A stretch of 64,000 nt of DNA from an uncultured Eubacteriales bacterium (GCA_905211265.1 CAJMAC010000001.1:62001-126000); one strand, 5' to 3'; numbered from the stretch's first letter, positions 53,289 to 63,757 are shown. Made by a program: numbers and translations. Notes: generated by a model not told the origin, from the letters alone.

Positions 53289-54550
53289 TATCTTACTCCT
53301 CTATAGTTTCTATTTACTAAACTACTTTCTAATTGTTTATAAGTTTCAAGAGCAACTCCAACAACTATTAATAAACCTGTTCCACCAATACTTACACTAG
53401 TAGGTAAATTAGTATTTACAAAACTACTAAATATAATTGGTATTGCAGCAATAATAGCAATGAATGTTGTACCTAATAAGGTAATTCTACCTAATATAGT
53501 TTTTATATAATCTTTTGTTTCTTTACCTGGTCTTATTCCTGGAATGTATCCACCTTGTTTATTTAAGTTCTTTGATAATTCATCTGGATTAACTTGTAAG
53601 AATGTATAAAAGAATCCAAATACAAAGATACAAACAATGTATATTACAAATCCAACTGGAGTAGTATAATTTAAATATTTAGAAACAAATACTTTAAAAC
53701 CACTCTCAGATTTAATTAATCCTGCAATAAATGCTGGTATAGAGAATATTACAGATGCAAATATTACTGGCATAACTCCTGCTGAATTTAACTTAAATGG
53801 TATATAGTTTTGTCTTGCACCATATGCACTACTTGTCTGGTTAGAATATTGAATTGGTATTCTTCTTTCAGATTCCTCAACAAATATTATTCCGACAATT
53901 ATTGCAACATATAATAATATGAAGATTACAAAACTAACTATTCCAACAAATCTTGATAATTCACTATTTAAGATAAGTGCATCAAAAGTATCAATCATCA
54001 TCTTAGGCATAGTAAGTAATATACCAGCCATAATAATTAATGATACACCATTACCCAAACCTTTTTGAGTAATTTGATCTCCTAACCATAATAAGAATGC
54101 AGTACCTGCAGTTAATATAGTAGCAATCTTAATATATTGTAATGCAGTACTATTTTGTACGAAAGCAAATGCCATTGCAAAACCTTGAATAAAGGCAAGT
54201 ACTATACCAATATATCTATTAATTTGATTAATTTTTTGTCTACCAGCTGCACCACTTTCTTTTAATTCCGTGAAATACGGAATTATATCCATTTGTAATA
54301 AACCAGTAATTATAGATGCAGAAATGTATGGCATAACACCAAGAGCAAATATTGAAAAGTTCTTTAATGCTCCACCACCAATTGCATTATATAATTCCCA
54401 TAATCCAAGACCACTTATTGCTCCTTGAGTACCAGGAACAGGTATTGTAGTACCTATACAAAATATCATAAGACCAAATAATGTAAAATATATTCTTTTT
54501 CTTAAATCTTTATTTTTTGGATTAAAGATAAGCTTTAGATTTTTAAACAT
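53288..54550 (-). CDS. secY: Preprotein translocase subunit SecY
   Basis: This protein has 420 residues and ten membrane helices. Family stretches include IPVPGTQG, LGVMPYISASIITGLLQM and GQQIT-like LGDQITQKGLGNG. It forms the protein-conducting channel of the cytoplasmic membrane. It follows rplO directly and is followed by adk. Confidence 0.97.
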   Translation of the reverse strand: MFKNLKLIFNPKNKDLRKRIYFTLFGLMIFCIGTTIPVPGTQGAISGLGLWELYNAIGGGALKNFSIFALGVMPYISASIITGLLQMDIIPYFTELKESGAAGRQKINQINRYIGIVLAFIQGFAMAFAFVQNSTALQYIKIATILTAGTAFLLWLGDQITQKGLGNGVSLIIMAGILLTMPKMMIDTFDALILNSELSRFVGIVSFVIFILLYVAIIVGIIFVEESERRIPIQYSNQTSSAYGARQNYIPFKLNSAGVMPVIFASVIFSIPAFIAGLIKSESGFKVFVSKYLNYTTPVGFVIYIVCIFVFGFFYTFLQVNPDELSKNLNKQGGYIPGIRPGKETKDYIKTILGRITLLGTTFIAIIAAIPIIFSSFVNTNLPTSVSIGGTGLLIVVGVALETYKQLESSLVNRNYRGVR

Positions 54551-54994
54551 CTAAATCACCTCTGCTTTTCCACCGTTGTTTTCTATCTTTTCTTTAGCAG
54601 ATCCAGAGAATTTATTTGCTTTAACAACTAATTTCTTAGTTAATTCTCCGTTACCTAAAACTTTAATCCCATCTAATTCTTTCTTAACTAAACCAGTTTC
54701 AATTAATAATTCTGGTGTTACTGTAGTTCCATCTTCAAATCTATTTAAATCACTAACATTAACTGTAGCATAAACAGTTCTGAATTCATAATTGTTAAAT
54801 CCTCTTTTTGATAATCTTCTGAATAGTGGTAATTGTCCTCCTTCGAAGCCAACTCTAACTCCACCACCACTTCTTGCGTTTTGTCCTTTATGTCCTTTTC
54901 CACTTGTTTTTCCTAAACCACTTCCAGGTCCACGTCCAACTCTTTTTCTTGAACTAACTGAACCAGGATTTGGACTTAATTCATGTAATTTCAT
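54551..54994 (-). CDS. rplO: 50S ribosomal protein L15
   Basis: This protein has 147 residues, with the Gly-rich N terminus ([20 protein letters not shown]) and the [18 protein letters not shown] signature. It assembles late into the 50S subunit. Its ATG overlaps the rpsE stop by one base, leaving no room for rpmD (L30), which normally lies between them. Confidence 0.97.
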   Translation of the reverse strand: MKLHELSPNPGSVSSRKRVGRGPGSGLGKTSGKGHKGQNARSGGGVRVGFEGGQLPLFRRLSKRGFNNYEFRTVYATVNVSDLNRFEDGTTVTPELLIETGLVKKELDGIKVLGNGELTKKLVVKANKFSGSAKEKIENNGGKAEVI

Positions 54995-55587
54995 TAGCCT
55001 CTAATCTCCTCTATTGTTTTTCCTCTAAGTGCTGCAATATGAGCAGGTGACTTTTGATTTTTTAAAGCATTTAATGTAGCTCTAGCCATATTAATTTTTG
55101 TGCTTGATCCAAGTGATTTTGAAAGAACATCTTTAACTCCAGCAAGTTCTAGTACATCTCTAACTGGTCCACCAGCTTTAACTCCAGTACCTTCAGCAGC
55201 AGGTTTTAACATTACTCTTGAAGCACCTTCCTTAACTGTGATTTCATGTGAGATTGTACGATTATCAATTAATTCAACATTTATAAGATTTTTACTAGCA
55301 GCAAGTGTTGCCTTTTTAACTGCATCTGGCATTTCTTTTGCCTTACCAGTTCCTAAGCCAACCTTTCCTTTTCTATCTCCAACTACTACAGTAGCAGAGA
55401 AACGGAATATTCTTCCACCTTTAACAACTTTTGTAACACGATTAATATCAATAACTTTTTCCTCTAATGTTTTTTGAGGTCTATTATTCATATTTCTTCT
55501 TGGTTTACGATTTTCTTTGTTTTCTTTATTGTTTTTAGGTGAAACTTTTTCCTTAACGTTTTCTTTTTCTTTAACGTTTTCGTTCAT
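54994..55587 (-). CDS. rpsE: 30S ribosomal protein S5 with charged N-terminal extension
   Basis: This protein has 197 residues. The first ~40 residues are a Lys/Glu/Asn-rich extension. The S5 core follows: [20 protein letters not shown] and [13 protein letters not shown], then [21 protein letters not shown]5 lines the mRNA entry and affects accuracy. AAGGAGGAAAA precedes the ATG. Confidence 0.96.
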   Translation of the reverse strand: MNENVKEKENVKEKVSPKNNKENKENRKPRRNMNNRPQKTLEEKVIDINRVTKVVKGGRIFRFSATVVVGDRKGKVGLGTGKAKEMPDAVKKATLAASKNLINVELIDNRTISHEITVKEGASRVMLKPAAEGTGVKAGGPVRDVLELAGVKDVLSKSLGSSTKINMARATLNALKNQKSPAHIAALRGKTIEEIRG

Positions 55588-55602
55588 AAGTTTTCCTCCT
55601 TA

Positions 55603-55965
55603 TTAGAATTCTAATCCATTTTCACGAGCAGCCTCAGCAAGTGCTTTAACTCTACCGTGATATAAGTATCCACCTCTATCGAATACTACTTTATTAATTT
55701 TAGCTTTTTTTGCTCTTTTAGCAATTTCTGCACCAATAATTTTTGCAGCTTCAACATTTCCACCGTTCTTAATATTAAGTTCTTTTTCAAGTGTTGAAGC
55801 ACTTACTAATGTTATACCTTTAGTATCATCAATAATTTGTGCAGTAATATTAGCGTTTGCTCTAAACACATTTAATCTTGGTCTTTCAGGAGTACCTGAT
55901 AAGTTTTTTCTTATTCTATTGTGTCTTTCTAAACGCATTTCATTTCTTGAAACTTTCTTTATCAT
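55603..55965 (-). CDS. rplR: 50S ribosomal protein L18
   Basis: This protein has 120 residues with [20 protein letters not shown] and the closing [20 protein letters not shown]. It binds 5S rRNA. It lies between rplF and rpsE in the spc operon order. Confidence 0.97.
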   Translation of the reverse strand: MIKKVSRNEMRLERHNRIRKNLSGTPERPRLNVFRANANITAQIIDDTKGITLVSASTLEKELNIKNGGNVEAAKIIGAEIAKRAKKAKINKVVFDRGGYLYHGRVKALAEAARENGLEF

Positions 55966-55986
55966 AAGTCTTATCTCCTTTACTTA

Positions 55987-56526
55987 TTATTTAGAAGCTT
56001 TTTTACCTTCTTTACGACGAACATATTCACCTTTAAATCTAATACCTTTACCTTTATATGGCTCAGGAGATCTTACTTTTCTAATGTTTGCCGCAAATTC
56101 ACCAAGTGCAACTTTATCAATTCCAGAAAGTTCTATTTCAGTATTACTGATTGCTTTTACTGTAATTCCAGTAGGTACTTCCATTTTTACAGGATGAGAA
56201 TATCCAGCATTAATAGTTAAAGTATTACCAGAAACTGCAAAACGATAACCAACACCGATAATTTCTAATCCTTTAGTATAACCTTCACTAACACCGATAA
56301 TCATATTATTGATATTAGCATTTGTTGTACCATGCATTTGGTTAGTAAATTTATCATCTTTTAATTTTTCAACAGTTACTTCATTACCATTAACATTAAC
56401 TCCAATTGTTTTAATTAAATCTAATGATAATTCACCCTTAGGTCCTTTAACTGTAACTTTTTGTCCATCAACTGTAACATTAACTCCAGCAGGTATTACT
56501 AGTACTCTTTTACCAATTCTACTCAT
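55987..56526 (-). CDS. rplF: 50S ribosomal protein L6
   Basis: This protein has 179 residues with two L6 domains (MSRIGKRVLVIPAGVNVTVD, TKGLEIIGVGYRF) and the C-terminal signature RSPEPYKGKGIRFKGEYVRR. It lies at the factor-binding base of the L7/L12 stalk. GGAGGAAATT precedes the ATG. Confidence 0.97.
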   Translation of the reverse strand: MSRIGKRVLVIPAGVNVTVDGQKVTVKGPKGELSLDLIKTIGVNVNGNEVTVEKLKDDKFTNQMHGTTNANINNMIIGVSEGYTKGLEIIGVGYRFAVSGNTLTINAGYSHPVKMEVPTGITVKAISNTEIELSGIDKVALGEFAANIRKVRSPEPYKGKGIRFKGEYVRRKEGKKASK

Positions 56527-56535
56527 AATTTCCTC

Positions 56536-56928
56536 CTACCAAACATAAGCAATTACTTCTCCACCAACATTTTCCTTACGAGCTTTTTTATCAGTCATAA
56601 TTCCTTTTGGTGTAGATATAATAGCAATTCCTAATCCATTTAATACTTTTGGTAAGTCTTCTGCTTTTGAATAAACTCTAAGACCTGGTTTAGAAACTCT
56701 CTTAAGTCCTGTAATTACTCTTTCTTTCTTTTGACCATATTTTAATGTTAATGTTAATGTATTTTGAACATCATTTTCTTCTATACTAAATTCTTCAACA
56801 AAACCTTCGTCCTTTAAAATTTTAGCAATTTCTTCTTTCATTTTTGAAGATGGCATACTAACAGTTTTAGCACGATTTTGGTTTGCATTACGAATTCTTG
56901 TAAGCATATCTGCGATTGGATCTGTCAT
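56536..56928 (-). CDS. rpsH: 30S ribosomal protein S8
   Basis: This protein has 130 residues ([20 protein letters not shown], then [20 protein letters not shown]). S8 binds helix 21 of 16S rRNA and in many bacteria controls translation of the spc operon. It follows rpsN in the operon. GGAGGGATTTTA precedes the ATG. Confidence 0.97.
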   Translation of the reverse strand: MTDPIADMLTRIRNANQNRAKTVSMPSSKMKEEIAKILKDEGFVEEFSIEENDVQNTLTLTLKYGQKKERVITGLKRVSKPGLRVYSKAEDLPKVLNGLGIAIISTPKGIMTDKKARKENVGGEVIAYVW

Positions 56929-56959
56929 TAAAATCCCTCCTTCTTATTTTAAGGTATTT

Positions 56960-57145
56960 CTACCAACTTGATTTTTTTACGCCAGGTATTTGTCCCTTAT
57001 AAGCTAATTCTCTGAAACAAATACGGCAAACGCCAAATTTACTCATAACTGCATGTGGTCTTCCACATCTTTTACAACGAGTATATTCTCTTACTTTGTA
57101 TTTTGGCTTTCTTTGTGATTTTACAACCATTGATTTTCTTGCCAT
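56960..57145 (-). CDS. rpsN: 30S ribosomal protein S14, zinc-binding type Z
   Basis: This protein has 61 residues, the short zinc form. The four Cys are in [10 protein letters not shown] and [10 protein letters not shown]. It has the usual SSW end (GVKKSSW). A zinc-free alternative is not in this window. AAGGAGGAAAA precedes the ATG. Confidence 0.97.
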   Translation of the reverse strand: MARKSMVVKSQRKPKYKVREYTRCKRCGRPHAVMSKFGVCRICFRELAYKGQIPGVKKSSW

Positions 57146-57156
57146 TGTTTTCCTCC

Positions 57157-57696
57157 TTATTTCCTAAAAGGAACTCCAAGTTCTTTTAATAAATCAAAAG
57201 CTTCTTCATTAGTCTTAGCACTTGTTACAATAACAATATCCATTCCTCTAACTTTAACAACTTCATCAAAGTTAATTTCTGGGAATATTAATTGTTCTTT
57301 AATTCCTAATGTATAATTTCCTCTTCCATCAAAACTCTTTGAAGATACTCCTCTAAAATCTCTAACACGTGGAAGTGCAATAGATATTAATTTATCTAAA
57401 AATACATACATATTTTCTCCTCTTAAAGTAACTTTACATCCAATTTTATGTCCTTCTCTTACTTTAAAAGATGCTATAGATTTTTTTGCTTTTGTTTCAA
57501 TAGGTTTTTGACCTGTAATTTTTTCCAAATCAGAAAGTGCAGCTTCTAACATTTTAGAATTTGCAACTGCATCTCCAACACCAATATTAACAACTACCTT
57601 TTCAATTTTAGGTACTAACATAGGTGTTTTATAACCATGTTTTTCTATTAAACTTGGAACAACTTCATTTCTATATTTTTCTTCTAGGCGGTTCAT
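57157..57696 (-). CDS. rplE: 50S ribosomal protein L5
   Basis: This protein has 179 residues ([20 protein letters not shown], then [20 protein letters not shown]). It binds 5S rRNA and contacts the P-site tRNA. It lies 20 bp after rplX. AAGGAGGGCG precedes the ATG. Confidence 0.97.
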   Translation of the reverse strand: MNRLEEKYRNEVVPSLIEKHGYKTPMLVPKIEKVVVNIGVGDAVANSKMLEAALSDLEKITGQKPIETKAKKSIASFKVREGHKIGCKVTLRGENMYVFLDKLISIALPRVRDFRGVSSKSFDGRGNYTLGIKEQLIFPEINFDEVVKVRGMDIVIVTSAKTNEEAFDLLKELGVPFRK

Positions 57697-57716
57697 ATAG
57701 ACGCCCTCCTTCCAAA

Positions 57717-58028
57717 TTAGTCAATCTTTTGATTAGATTTTTTTGATATTCTAATTTTTTTACCTTTTTCATCTCTCTCGATTTTAACTCTAGTTGGTTT
57801 TTTAGTTTTTGGATCTAATAACATAACATTAGATGCATGAATAGGTGCTTCAACTTCAACAATTTCACCTGTTCCACCATTGTTTTTAGGCTTTAAGTGT
57901 TTTTTTCTTAAATTAACACCATTAACAACTACTCTATTTTCTTCTCTTAAAACCTTAGCAATTGTACCTTCTTTACCTTTATTTGATCCAGAAATAACTA
58001 CAACTTTATCACCTGTTTTTAGTTTCAT
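57717..58028 (-). CDS. rplX: 50S ribosomal protein L24
   Basis: This protein has 103 residues. The KOW motif [19 protein letters not shown] opens it, and [10 protein letters not shown] follows. It is an assembly-initiating protein of the 50S subunit. GGAGGAAATATC precedes the ATG. Confidence 0.97.
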   Translation of the reverse strand: MKLKTGDKVVVISGSNKGKEGTIAKVLREENRVVVNGVNLRKKHLKPKNNGGTGEIVEVEAPIHASNVMLLDPKTKKPTRVKIERDEKGKKIRISKKSNQKID

Positions 58029-58055
58029 GATATTTCCTCCTTATTAGTTATAGGA

Positions 58056-58424
58056 TTATAGCACATCTTTAGCTAAACTTACTATCTTAGTAAAATCTTT
58101 ATCCCTAAGTTCACGTGCTACTGGTCCCAAAACACGAGTTCCTACTGGGCTCTTATCATCTTTGATAATTACACATGCATTATCATCGAATTTGATATAG
58201 CTTCCGTCTTCTCTTCTTACACCAAACTTACTTCTAACGATTACGGCTTTTACAACCTTACCTTTTTTAATATTACCATTAGGAGTAGCTTTTTTTACTG
58301 TACCAACAACTATATCTCCAATATTTCCCGTTTTAACTTTGCTTCCACCAAGAACTCTAATTACTAATAATTCACGAGCTCCACAGTTATCTGCTACTTT
58401 TAATATACTTTCTTGTTGTACCAT
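58056..58424 (-). CDS. rplN: 50S ribosomal protein L14
   Basis: This protein has 122 residues, the most conserved spc protein ([20 protein letters not shown], then [20 protein letters not shown]). It sits at the subunit interface. It is the first gene of the spc part, 24 bp after rpsQ. AAGGAGGAAAT precedes the ATG. Confidence 0.98.
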   Translation of the reverse strand: MVQQESILKVADNCGARELLVIRVLGGSKVKTGNIGDIVVGTVKKATPNGNIKKGKVVKAVIVRSKFGVRREDGSYIKFDDNACVIIKDDKSPVGTRVLGPVARELRDKDFTKIVSLAKDVL

Positions 58425-58448
58425 TTTTATTTCCTCCTTCCAACTAAA

Positions 58449-58712
58449 TTATAGAACTACAGCTTTTTCAATTACTTCTTTTAGTTCATATCTTTTAGTT
58501 TTAGATAATGGTCTAGTCGCAACTAAACGAACTTTGTCACCAATTTTAGCAACATTTTCTTCGTCATGAGCTGTATATTTCTTAGAATATTTAATTCTTT
58601 TTCCATATTTTGGGTCTTTTTTGTAAGTTTCAACTTTAACTGTAATAGTTTTATTAGCTTTATCACTCACAACAACTCCAACTAATTCACGTTTTAATTG
58701 TTCATTATTCAT
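58449..58712 (-). CDS. rpsQ: 30S ribosomal protein S17
   Basis: This protein has 87 residues with [20 protein letters not shown] and [19 protein letters not shown], an OB fold that binds 16S rRNA. It follows rpmC by 17 bp. AAGGAGGAAAT precedes the ATG. Confidence 0.97.
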   Translation of the reverse strand: MNNEQLKRELVGVVVSDKANKTITVKVETYKKDPKYGKRIKYSKKYTAHDEENVAKIGDKVRLVATRPLSKTKRYELKEVIEKAVVL

Positions 58713-58729
58713 AAGGACATTTCCTCCTT

Positions 58730-58924
58730 TTAACCTTGTATTTCTCTTTCTCTAAGAATAGTTTTTAATCTTGCAACTAACTTTCTTAATTCCTTAATTC
58801 TTGAAGGATTTTCCAAAGTTCCAGTTGCTTGTTTCATACGAAGATTAAATAATTCTTCCTTAGATTCATCAATTTTTTTATTGATTTCTTCAGTGGTTAA
58901 CTTTCTAATTTCACTATTTTTCAT
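58730..58924 (-). CDS. rpmC: 50S ribosomal protein L29
   Basis: This protein has 64 residues from the ATG behind GTGGTGAAG; a start 12 bases earlier would read through that site. It is two helices ([40 protein letters not shown]). It lies at the tunnel exit. It overlaps the end of rplP by 11 bases. Confidence 0.95.
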   Translation of the reverse strand: MKNSEIRKLTTEEINKKIDESKEELFNLRMKQATGTLENPSRIKELRKLVARLKTILREREIQG

Positions 58925-59345
58925 TAACTTCACCACTTTCTTCTTTCTTTACAAATTTACATTTGATTGGTAACTTATGAGATGCTAGTCTTAAAGCTTC
59001 TCTTGCAGTAGCTTCATCTACTTCACCAATTTCAAACATAATTTTTCCTTCTTTTACTACGGCTACCCAAACTTCTGGATTTCCTTTACCTTTACCTTGT
59101 CTAGTTTCCAAAGGTTTTTTAGTTAGTGATAAATCTGGGAATATATTAATCCATACTCTACCACCACGTTTCATATATCTTGTCATTGCAATACGAGCAG
59201 CTTCAATTTGTTGTGCAGTTATCCAAGCACCTTCTTTAGCCATTAAACCATATTCACCAAAATGAAGTTCTGTATTACCTTTTGATTTTCCTTCATATCT
59301 TCTACGGAAAGTCTTTCTATGCTTTGTTCTTTTTGGCATTAACAT
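58914..59345 (-). CDS. rplP: 50S ribosomal protein L16
   Basis: This protein has 143 residues. [20 protein letters not shown] is the standard Bacillota N terminus, so the first ATG (seven bases after GGAGGT) is chosen. [20 protein letters not shown] and [20 protein letters not shown] follow. It supports tRNA binding near the peptidyl transferase centre. Its start overlaps the end of rpsC by 29 bases. Confidence 0.97.
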   Translation of the reverse strand: MLMPKRTKHRKTFRRRYEGKSKGNTELHFGEYGLMAKEGAWITAQQIEAARIAMTRYMKRGGRVWINIFPDLSLTKKPLETRQGKGKGNPEVWVAVVKEGKIMFEIGEVDEATAREALRLASHKLPIKCKFVKKEESGEVNEK

Positions 59346-59991
59346 TAGAATTACCTCCCTTTTTGTCTTCTAGTATTTCACCTTTATAGATCCATACTTT
59401 TACACCTATTTTACCATAAGTTGTATCTGCTTCAGAAGTAGCATAATCAATATCTGCTCTTAAAGTATGTAGTGGAATAGTTCCTTCAGAATATCCTTCA
59501 CCACGAGCGATATCTGCTCCTCCTAATCTTCCTGATACTAATGTCTTAATTCCCTTAGCACCAGCTTTCATTGTATTTCTAATAGCTTTCTTTTGTGCTA
59601 CTCTAAATGAAACACGATTTTCTATGTTATGGGCAATATTATCTGCAACTAATTGTGCAACTAAATCTGGGTTTTTAACTTCAACAACTGAAATTTGTAC
59701 TTCTTCATTTACTAGTTTAGAAACTTCTTTCTTAACTTTTTCAATTTCAACACCGCTTTGTCCAATAATTAATCCTGGTTTTGATGCATGAATAAATACT
59801 TCACATCTTTTTTCATTTCTTTCAATAACTATTTGAGAAATACCAGCAAGTTTAAATTTCTTAAATAAATATTTTCTTATTTTAACATCATTATTTAAGT
59901 ATTTAGCAAAATCTTTCTCAGAATACCATTTACTTTCCCAGTCTTTATTAATACCTATTCTAAGTCCCACTGGACTAACTTTTTGTCCCAT
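59317..59991 (-). CDS. rpsC: 30S ribosomal protein S3
   Basis: This protein has 224 residues from the ATG eight bases after GGAGGG, giving the usual [20 protein letters not shown] start; an ATG six bases upstream is too close to the site. The KH domain ([20 protein letters not shown]) and the C-terminal domain ([20 protein letters not shown]) are complete. It lines the mRNA entry tunnel. Confidence 0.97.
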   Translation of the reverse strand: MGQKVSPVGLRIGINKDWESKWYSEKDFAKYLNNDVKIRKYLFKKFKLAGISQIVIERNEKRCEVFIHASKPGLIIGQSGVEIEKVKKEVSKLVNEEVQISVVEVKNPDLVAQLVADNIAHNIENRVSFRVAQKKAIRNTMKAGAKGIKTLVSGRLGGADIARGEGYSEGTIPLHTLRADIDYATSEADTTYGKIGVKVWIYKGEILEDKKGGNSNVNAKKNKA

Positions 59992-60005
59992 TAACATTCC
60001 CTCCT

Positions 60006-60353
60006 TTACTTATTTTTCTCACTTACAATAACTGTAATGTGACTAGTTTTATGATCATTTCTTCCAACATGTCCCCTTGAATCCATTTTAGGTCTTTTTA
60101 TTACAAGTCCTTCATCAACATAACATGCCTTAACGAAAAGATTTTCTTCTTTTAAATTAAAATTATTAACTGCATTACTAGTAGCAGACATTAATACTTT
60201 TTCGATAACTCTTGCAGCTTTTTGTGGTTGATTACTTAAAATTGCAAATGCTTGAGCTACATCTTTACCTCTAATTAAATCAATAATTAGACGAGTTTTT
60301 CTTGGAGCTATACGTACTGTCTTTGCTACTGCCTTAGCTTCAGTTCTTTCCAT
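60006..60353 (-). CDS. rplV: 50S ribosomal protein L22
   Basis: This protein has 115 residues ([20 protein letters not shown], then [20 protein letters not shown]). The extended hairpin lines the nascent-peptide tunnel and is the region altered in some macrolide-resistant strains. It lies between rpsS and rpsC. Confidence 0.97.
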   Translation of the reverse strand: MERTEAKAVAKTVRIAPRKTRLIIDLIRGKDVAQAFAILSNQPQKAARVIEKVLMSATSNAVNNFNLKEENLFVKACYVDEGLVIKRPKMDSRGHVGRNDHKTSHITVIVSEKNK

Positions 60354-60374
60354 TATAATCCTCCTTATAAGTTA

Positions 60375-60644
60375 TTACTTAGCTTTATCTGCGCCGTGTC
60401 CACCAAATTTACGAGTTGGTGCAAATTCACCTAATTTATGACCTACCATATCTTCAGTTACATAAACAGGAATAAATTCTTTACCATTATGTACCGCAAA
60501 AGTGTGACCAATAAAATCAGGATAAATAGTTGAACGACGAGACCAAGTTTTTATAACTTCTTTTTTTCCAGATTCATTTAATAATTGTACCTTTTTAAGT
60601 AATCTTTCAAATACATAAGGTCCTTTTTTTAAACTTCTTGCCAT
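60375..60644 (-). CDS. rpsS: 30S ribosomal protein S19
   Basis: This protein has 89 residues ([20 protein letters not shown], then [20 protein letters not shown]). It sits in the head of the 30S subunit beside S13. The AAGGATGAAAAT upstream is a somewhat weaker ribosome binding site than its neighbours have. Confidence 0.97.
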   Translation of the reverse strand: MARSLKKGPYVFERLLKKVQLLNESGKKEVIKTWSRRSTIYPDFIGHTFAVHNGKEFIPVYVTEDMVGHKLGEFAPTRKFGGHGADKAK

Positions 60645-60665
60645 TTTATTTTCATCCTTTCTTTA

Positions 60666-61496
60666 TTATTTAGTACGACGACTAACAATATATTTATTAG
60701 ATTGTTTATTATTTTTTCTAGTTTTATATCCAAGAGCTGGTTTACCCCATGGAGTCATTGGTCCACTTCTACCAATTGGAGCACGTCCTTCACCACCACC
60801 ATGAGGGTGATCATTAGGGTTCATAACAGAACCACGAACTGTAGGTCTAATACCCATATATCTAGTTCTACCTGCTTTACCAATTTTAACTAAACTATAG
60901 TCTTCATTTCCAACTACACCGATTGTAGCACGACATGTACCAAGTATTTTTCTAGTTTCTCCACTAGATAATCTAATTAAAACATATTTATCTTCACGAC
61001 CTAATATTTGTGCTGAACTTCCTGCACCTCTTGCAAGTTGTCCTCCTTTACCAGGTCTAAGTTCAATATTGTGAATTACAGTACCTACAGGAATATTAGC
61101 TATTTCCATAGTATTACCAACTTTAACATCAGTCTTTACTCCACTTTCAACAATATCTCCTACTTTTAATCCCTTAGGAGCAATAATATATGATTTAACA
61201 CCATCTTTATAAGTAATTAAAGCAATATTAGCACTTCTATTTGGATCATATTCAATAGCACTTACCATAGCAGTAATGCCATCTTTATTTCTCTTGAAAT
61301 CAACCAAACGATATTTTCTTTTAACACCGCCACCACGATGTCTAACAGTAATTTTACCTTGGTTATTACGACCATTAGTTTTTTTCTTAGTTACTATTAA
61401 ACTTTTCTCAGGAGTTGTTTTGGTAATTTCTTCACTTGTTAAGACACTTCTTTGTCTTGTACCATTTGTCATTGGTTTATATACTCTTATTGCCAT
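60666..61496 (-). CDS. rplB: 50S ribosomal protein L2
   Basis: This protein has 276 residues. [20 protein letters not shown] lies in the N-terminal domain, and [20 protein letters not shown] carries the conserved His of the peptidyl transferase region. It is needed for subunit joining. GGAGGAAAAGAC precedes the ATG. Confidence 0.98.
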   Translation of the reverse strand: MAIRVYKPMTNGTRQRSVLTSEEITKTTPEKSLIVTKKKTNGRNNQGKITVRHRGGGVKRKYRLVDFKRNKDGITAMVSAIEYDPNRSANIALITYKDGVKSYIIAPKGLKVGDIVESGVKTDVKVGNTMEIANIPVGTVIHNIELRPGKGGQLARGAGSSAQILGREDKYVLIRLSSGETRKILGTCRATIGVVGNEDYSLVKIGKAGRTRYMGIRPTVRGSVMNPNDHPHGGGEGRAPIGRSGPMTPWGKPALGYKTRKNNKQSNKYIVSRRTK

Positions 61497-61514
61497 TGTC
61501 TTTTCCTCCTTTTA

Positions 61515-61793
61515 TTAGTCGAAACTAATAGTACTTCCTTTTGCTAATTTTACAATAGCTTTCTTATATTTGTTAGTCATACCAGTATATTTTCCAACTC
61601 TTTTCTTTTTAGGATGAGAGTTCGAAGTATTAACACTTAGTACCTTAACATTAAATATTTTTTCTATTGCTTGTTTTATTTGTACTTTATTTGCTTTTGT
61701 ATCAACTTTGAATACATACTTTCCTTCTTGTTCAAGTAAAGCACTCTTTTCAGTGATAACAGGTGCAATGATTATATCTCTATAACTATTCAT
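61515..61793 (-). CDS. rplW: 50S ribosomal protein L23
   Basis: This protein has 92 residues ([20 protein letters not shown], then [15 protein letters not shown]). It is the docking site for signal recognition particle and trigger factor at the tunnel exit. The ATG overlaps the end of rplD by 8 bases, with the ribosome binding site GGAGGTGC inside rplD. Confidence 0.97.
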   Translation of the reverse strand: MNSYRDIIIAPVITEKSALLEQEGKYVFKVDTKANKVQIKQAIEKIFNVKVLSVNTSNSHPKKKRVGKYTGMTNKYKKAIVKLAKGSTISFD

Positions 61794-62418
61794 TTCTTAG
61801 CACCTCCTCTAATTTATTTAATGCTTCAACTGTAATTAACATATTATCAGCACTAACTACATCAAATGTATTTAATTCTTCAACTGTAGAAATTTTAACA
61901 TTTCCTAAATTTCTTGAAGCAAGACATACATTCTCATTTAATTCAGTAACTACTATTAAAACTTTTTTATTAGTTAAGTTTAATTTATTTAAAACTTCAA
62001 CCATAGATTTAGTTTTATTATTTTCTAGTTCTAAATTTTCAATAACAATAATTTCTTTATCTAAGTTTTTATAACTTAAAGCAGAAAGTAATGCTAATCT
62101 TCTTTCTTTTCTATTTTGTTTTTTAGAATAATCTCTTGGTTTTGGTCCAAATGCTATTCCACCACCTGGCCATTGAACTGCTCTTATACTTCCTTGACGA
62201 GCATTTCCTGTACCTTTTTGTCTCCATGGTTTTCTTCCACCACCAGAAACTTCACTTCTTGTTTTAGTTGAATGAGTACCTTGTCTCATTCCTGCTTGTG
62301 CTTTAATGATTGCATTGTGTAATACAGCATCATTAGGTTCTATTCCAAATATGTTATCTTCTAATTTAATGTCCTTAACTTTTTCACCATTTAAGTTTAC
62401 TATTTCTAATTTAGACAT
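61786..62418 (-). CDS. rplD: 50S ribosomal protein L4
   Basis: This protein has 210 residues with the conserved loop region [20 protein letters not shown] and [21 protein letters not shown]4 reaches into the peptide tunnel; in Escherichia coli it represses the S10 operon. Whether that holds here is unknown. Confidence 0.97.
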   Translation of the reverse strand: MSKLEIVNLNGEKVKDIKLEDNIFGIEPNDAVLHNAIIKAQAGMRQGTHSTKTRSEVSGGGRKPWRQKGTGNARQGSIRAVQWPGGGIAFGPKPRDYSKKQNRKERRLALLSALSYKNLDKEIIVIENLELENNKTKSMVEVLNKLNLTNKKVLIVVTELNENVCLASRNLGNVKISTVEELNTFDVVSADNMLITVEALNKLEEVLRNE

Positions 62419-62429
62419 AATATCCTCCT

Positions 62430-63161
62430 TTACTCACTAACTGGAGTTTCTTCTTCATTAGCCTCAACAACTTCTACTACTTCTTCAGGTTCTTCAATTA
62501 CATAAGTAATTAAATCTTGTTTTTCATTAACAGTACCTTCATGCTTAACAGAAGCCTTAATTAACACTAATGATTTTTTTGGTCCTGGAACATTTCCTTT
62601 TACTAAGATAACATTATTCTCTAAATCAATTTGCACAATTTCCAAGTTTTGAACAGTTACTTGTTCTCCACCCATATGACCTGGCATTTTCTTACCTGGG
62701 ATTACACGCATTGGAAGTAATGTACCCATAGAACCAACACCTCTGTGATATTGGCTACCATGTCCCATTGGTCCACGAGATTGGTTATGACGTTTAATAA
62801 CACCTTGGAAACCTTTTCCCTTAGAAGTGCCAGTTACATCAACCATTTCTCCTTCTTCAAATAAATCAGCCTTAATAACTTGACCAAGACTATAATCACT
62901 AACATTAACACCTCTAATTTCTTTTAAGAAGCGCTTAGGTGTAGTGTTAGCTTTTTTTAGATGACCTATTTCAGGTTTGTTTGCTAATTTTTCTCTTTTT
63001 TCAACAGCAGCAAGTTGTATAGCATCATATCCATCAGTTGCAACAGTCTTAATTTGACTAACAACATTTGGTTCAACTTCAATAACTGTTACTGGAGTTA
63101 ATTTACCATTCTTAGCAAAAACTTGAGTCATCCCAATCTTACGACCTAAGATTCCTTTCAT
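62430..63161 (-). CDS. rplC: 50S ribosomal protein L3 with acidic C-terminal tail
   Basis: This protein has 243 residues. The L3 core ([20 protein letters not shown], then [16 protein letters not shown] [20 protein letters not shown]) ends near 210. About 30 residues follow that are mostly acidic ([16 protein letters not shown]), beyond the usual length. L3 nucleates 50S assembly and reaches the peptidyl transferase centre. TCCTCC-complementary GGAGGAAAAAGAG precedes the ATG. Confidence 0.97.
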   Translation of the reverse strand: MKGILGRKIGMTQVFAKNGKLTPVTVIEVEPNVVSQIKTVATDGYDAIQLAAVEKREKLANKPEIGHLKKANTTPKRFLKEIRGVNVSDYSLGQVIKADLFEEGEMVDVTGTSKGKGFQGVIKRHNQSRGPMGHGSQYHRGVGSMGTLLPMRVIPGKKMPGHMGGEQVTVQNLEIVQIDLENNVILVKGNVPGPKKSLVLIKASVKHEGTVNEKQDLITYVIEEPEEVVEVVEANEEETPVSE

Positions 63162-63175
63162 TTCTCTTTTTCCTC

Positions 63176-63484
63176 CTATAATTTGATTTGTATATCAACA
63201 CCACTTGGTAAATCTAAATGTTGAAGTGCTTCAACAGTTTCTTTACTAGGGTTGTTGATGTCAATTAATCTTTTGTGTGTACGCATTTCAAATTGTTCTC
63301 TTGAATCTTTGTATTTGTGTACAGCTCTTAAAATTGTATACTTTTGGATTTCAGTAGGTAATGGAACTGGTCCACTAACTTCTCCACCTGTTCTCTTAAC
63401 AGTAGCAACAATTTTAGCACATGCATTATCAAGTATTTTATGATCATATGCTTTCAATTTGATTCTTACTTTAGTATTTGACAT
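63176..63484 (-). CDS. rpsJ: 30S ribosomal protein S10
   Basis: This protein has 102 residues ([20 protein letters not shown], then [20 protein letters not shown]). It is the first gene of the superoperon and also the NusE antitermination factor. GGAGGATACAAG precedes the ATG. A leader of about 125 bases and a strong promoter lie upstream. Confidence 0.98.
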   Translation of the reverse strand: MSNTKVRIKLKAYDHKILDNACAKIVATVKRTGGEVSGPVPLPTEIQKYTILRAVHKYKDSREQFEMRTHKRLIDINNPSKETVEALQHLDLPSGVDIQIKL

Positions 63485-63611
63485 CTTGTATCCTCCCTTC
63501 GCCTATATCTATGTATAGACTTGCTCCGAGCAAATTACCTGATAACCTTGTTTTGTTTTAACAACTTAACCTGGTGTATCAGCAACTTTGCACATCTAAG
63601 CCAGTCACACT
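63485..63611 (-). promoter_or_regulatory. Leader of the S10-spc-alpha superoperon
   Basis: About 125 transcribed bases lie between promoter and rpsJ, less AT-rich than other gaps here. They hold a small hairpin (TTGCTC with GAGCAA, 63518-63530 region) and several paired-looking segments. R-protein leader control of this operon is common; the exact class was not recognised. Confidence 0.45.
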
Positions 63612-63617
63612 TTTACA

Positions 63618-63646
63618 ATTATACTAAATAATTATATGAAAATCAA
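63618..63646 (-). promoter_or_regulatory. Promoter of the S10-spc-alpha superoperon
   Basis: TTGATT (63641-63646) and TATAAT (63618-63623) on the minus strand with a 17-bp spacer. All r-protein genes down to rplQ are closely packed behind it. Confidence 0.8.
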
Positions 63647-63718
63647 GTGTTTTTTGAACTTTTTTATAAAAAAATCATATTTTCTAACTACTTTTAAAAA
63701 ATATAATTAAATATAAGA

Positions 63719-63757
63719 AAATAGCACCTAACCTATTTAATAGATTAAGTACTATTT
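63719..63757 (-). other. Long hairpin, fully paired only as minus-strand RNA
   Basis: The two arms pair over about 17 bases. On the minus strand the three imperfect positions become G-U wobbles, while on the plus strand they are C-A mismatches. A T-rich tract follows on the minus strand. No minus-strand gene is visible upstream of it. Confidence 0.45.

Noticed and set aside
54576..56548. Several plus-strand ORFs opposite rplO, rpsE, rplR and rplF
   Set aside because: They are all antisense to conserved ribosomal protein genes and lack start signals.
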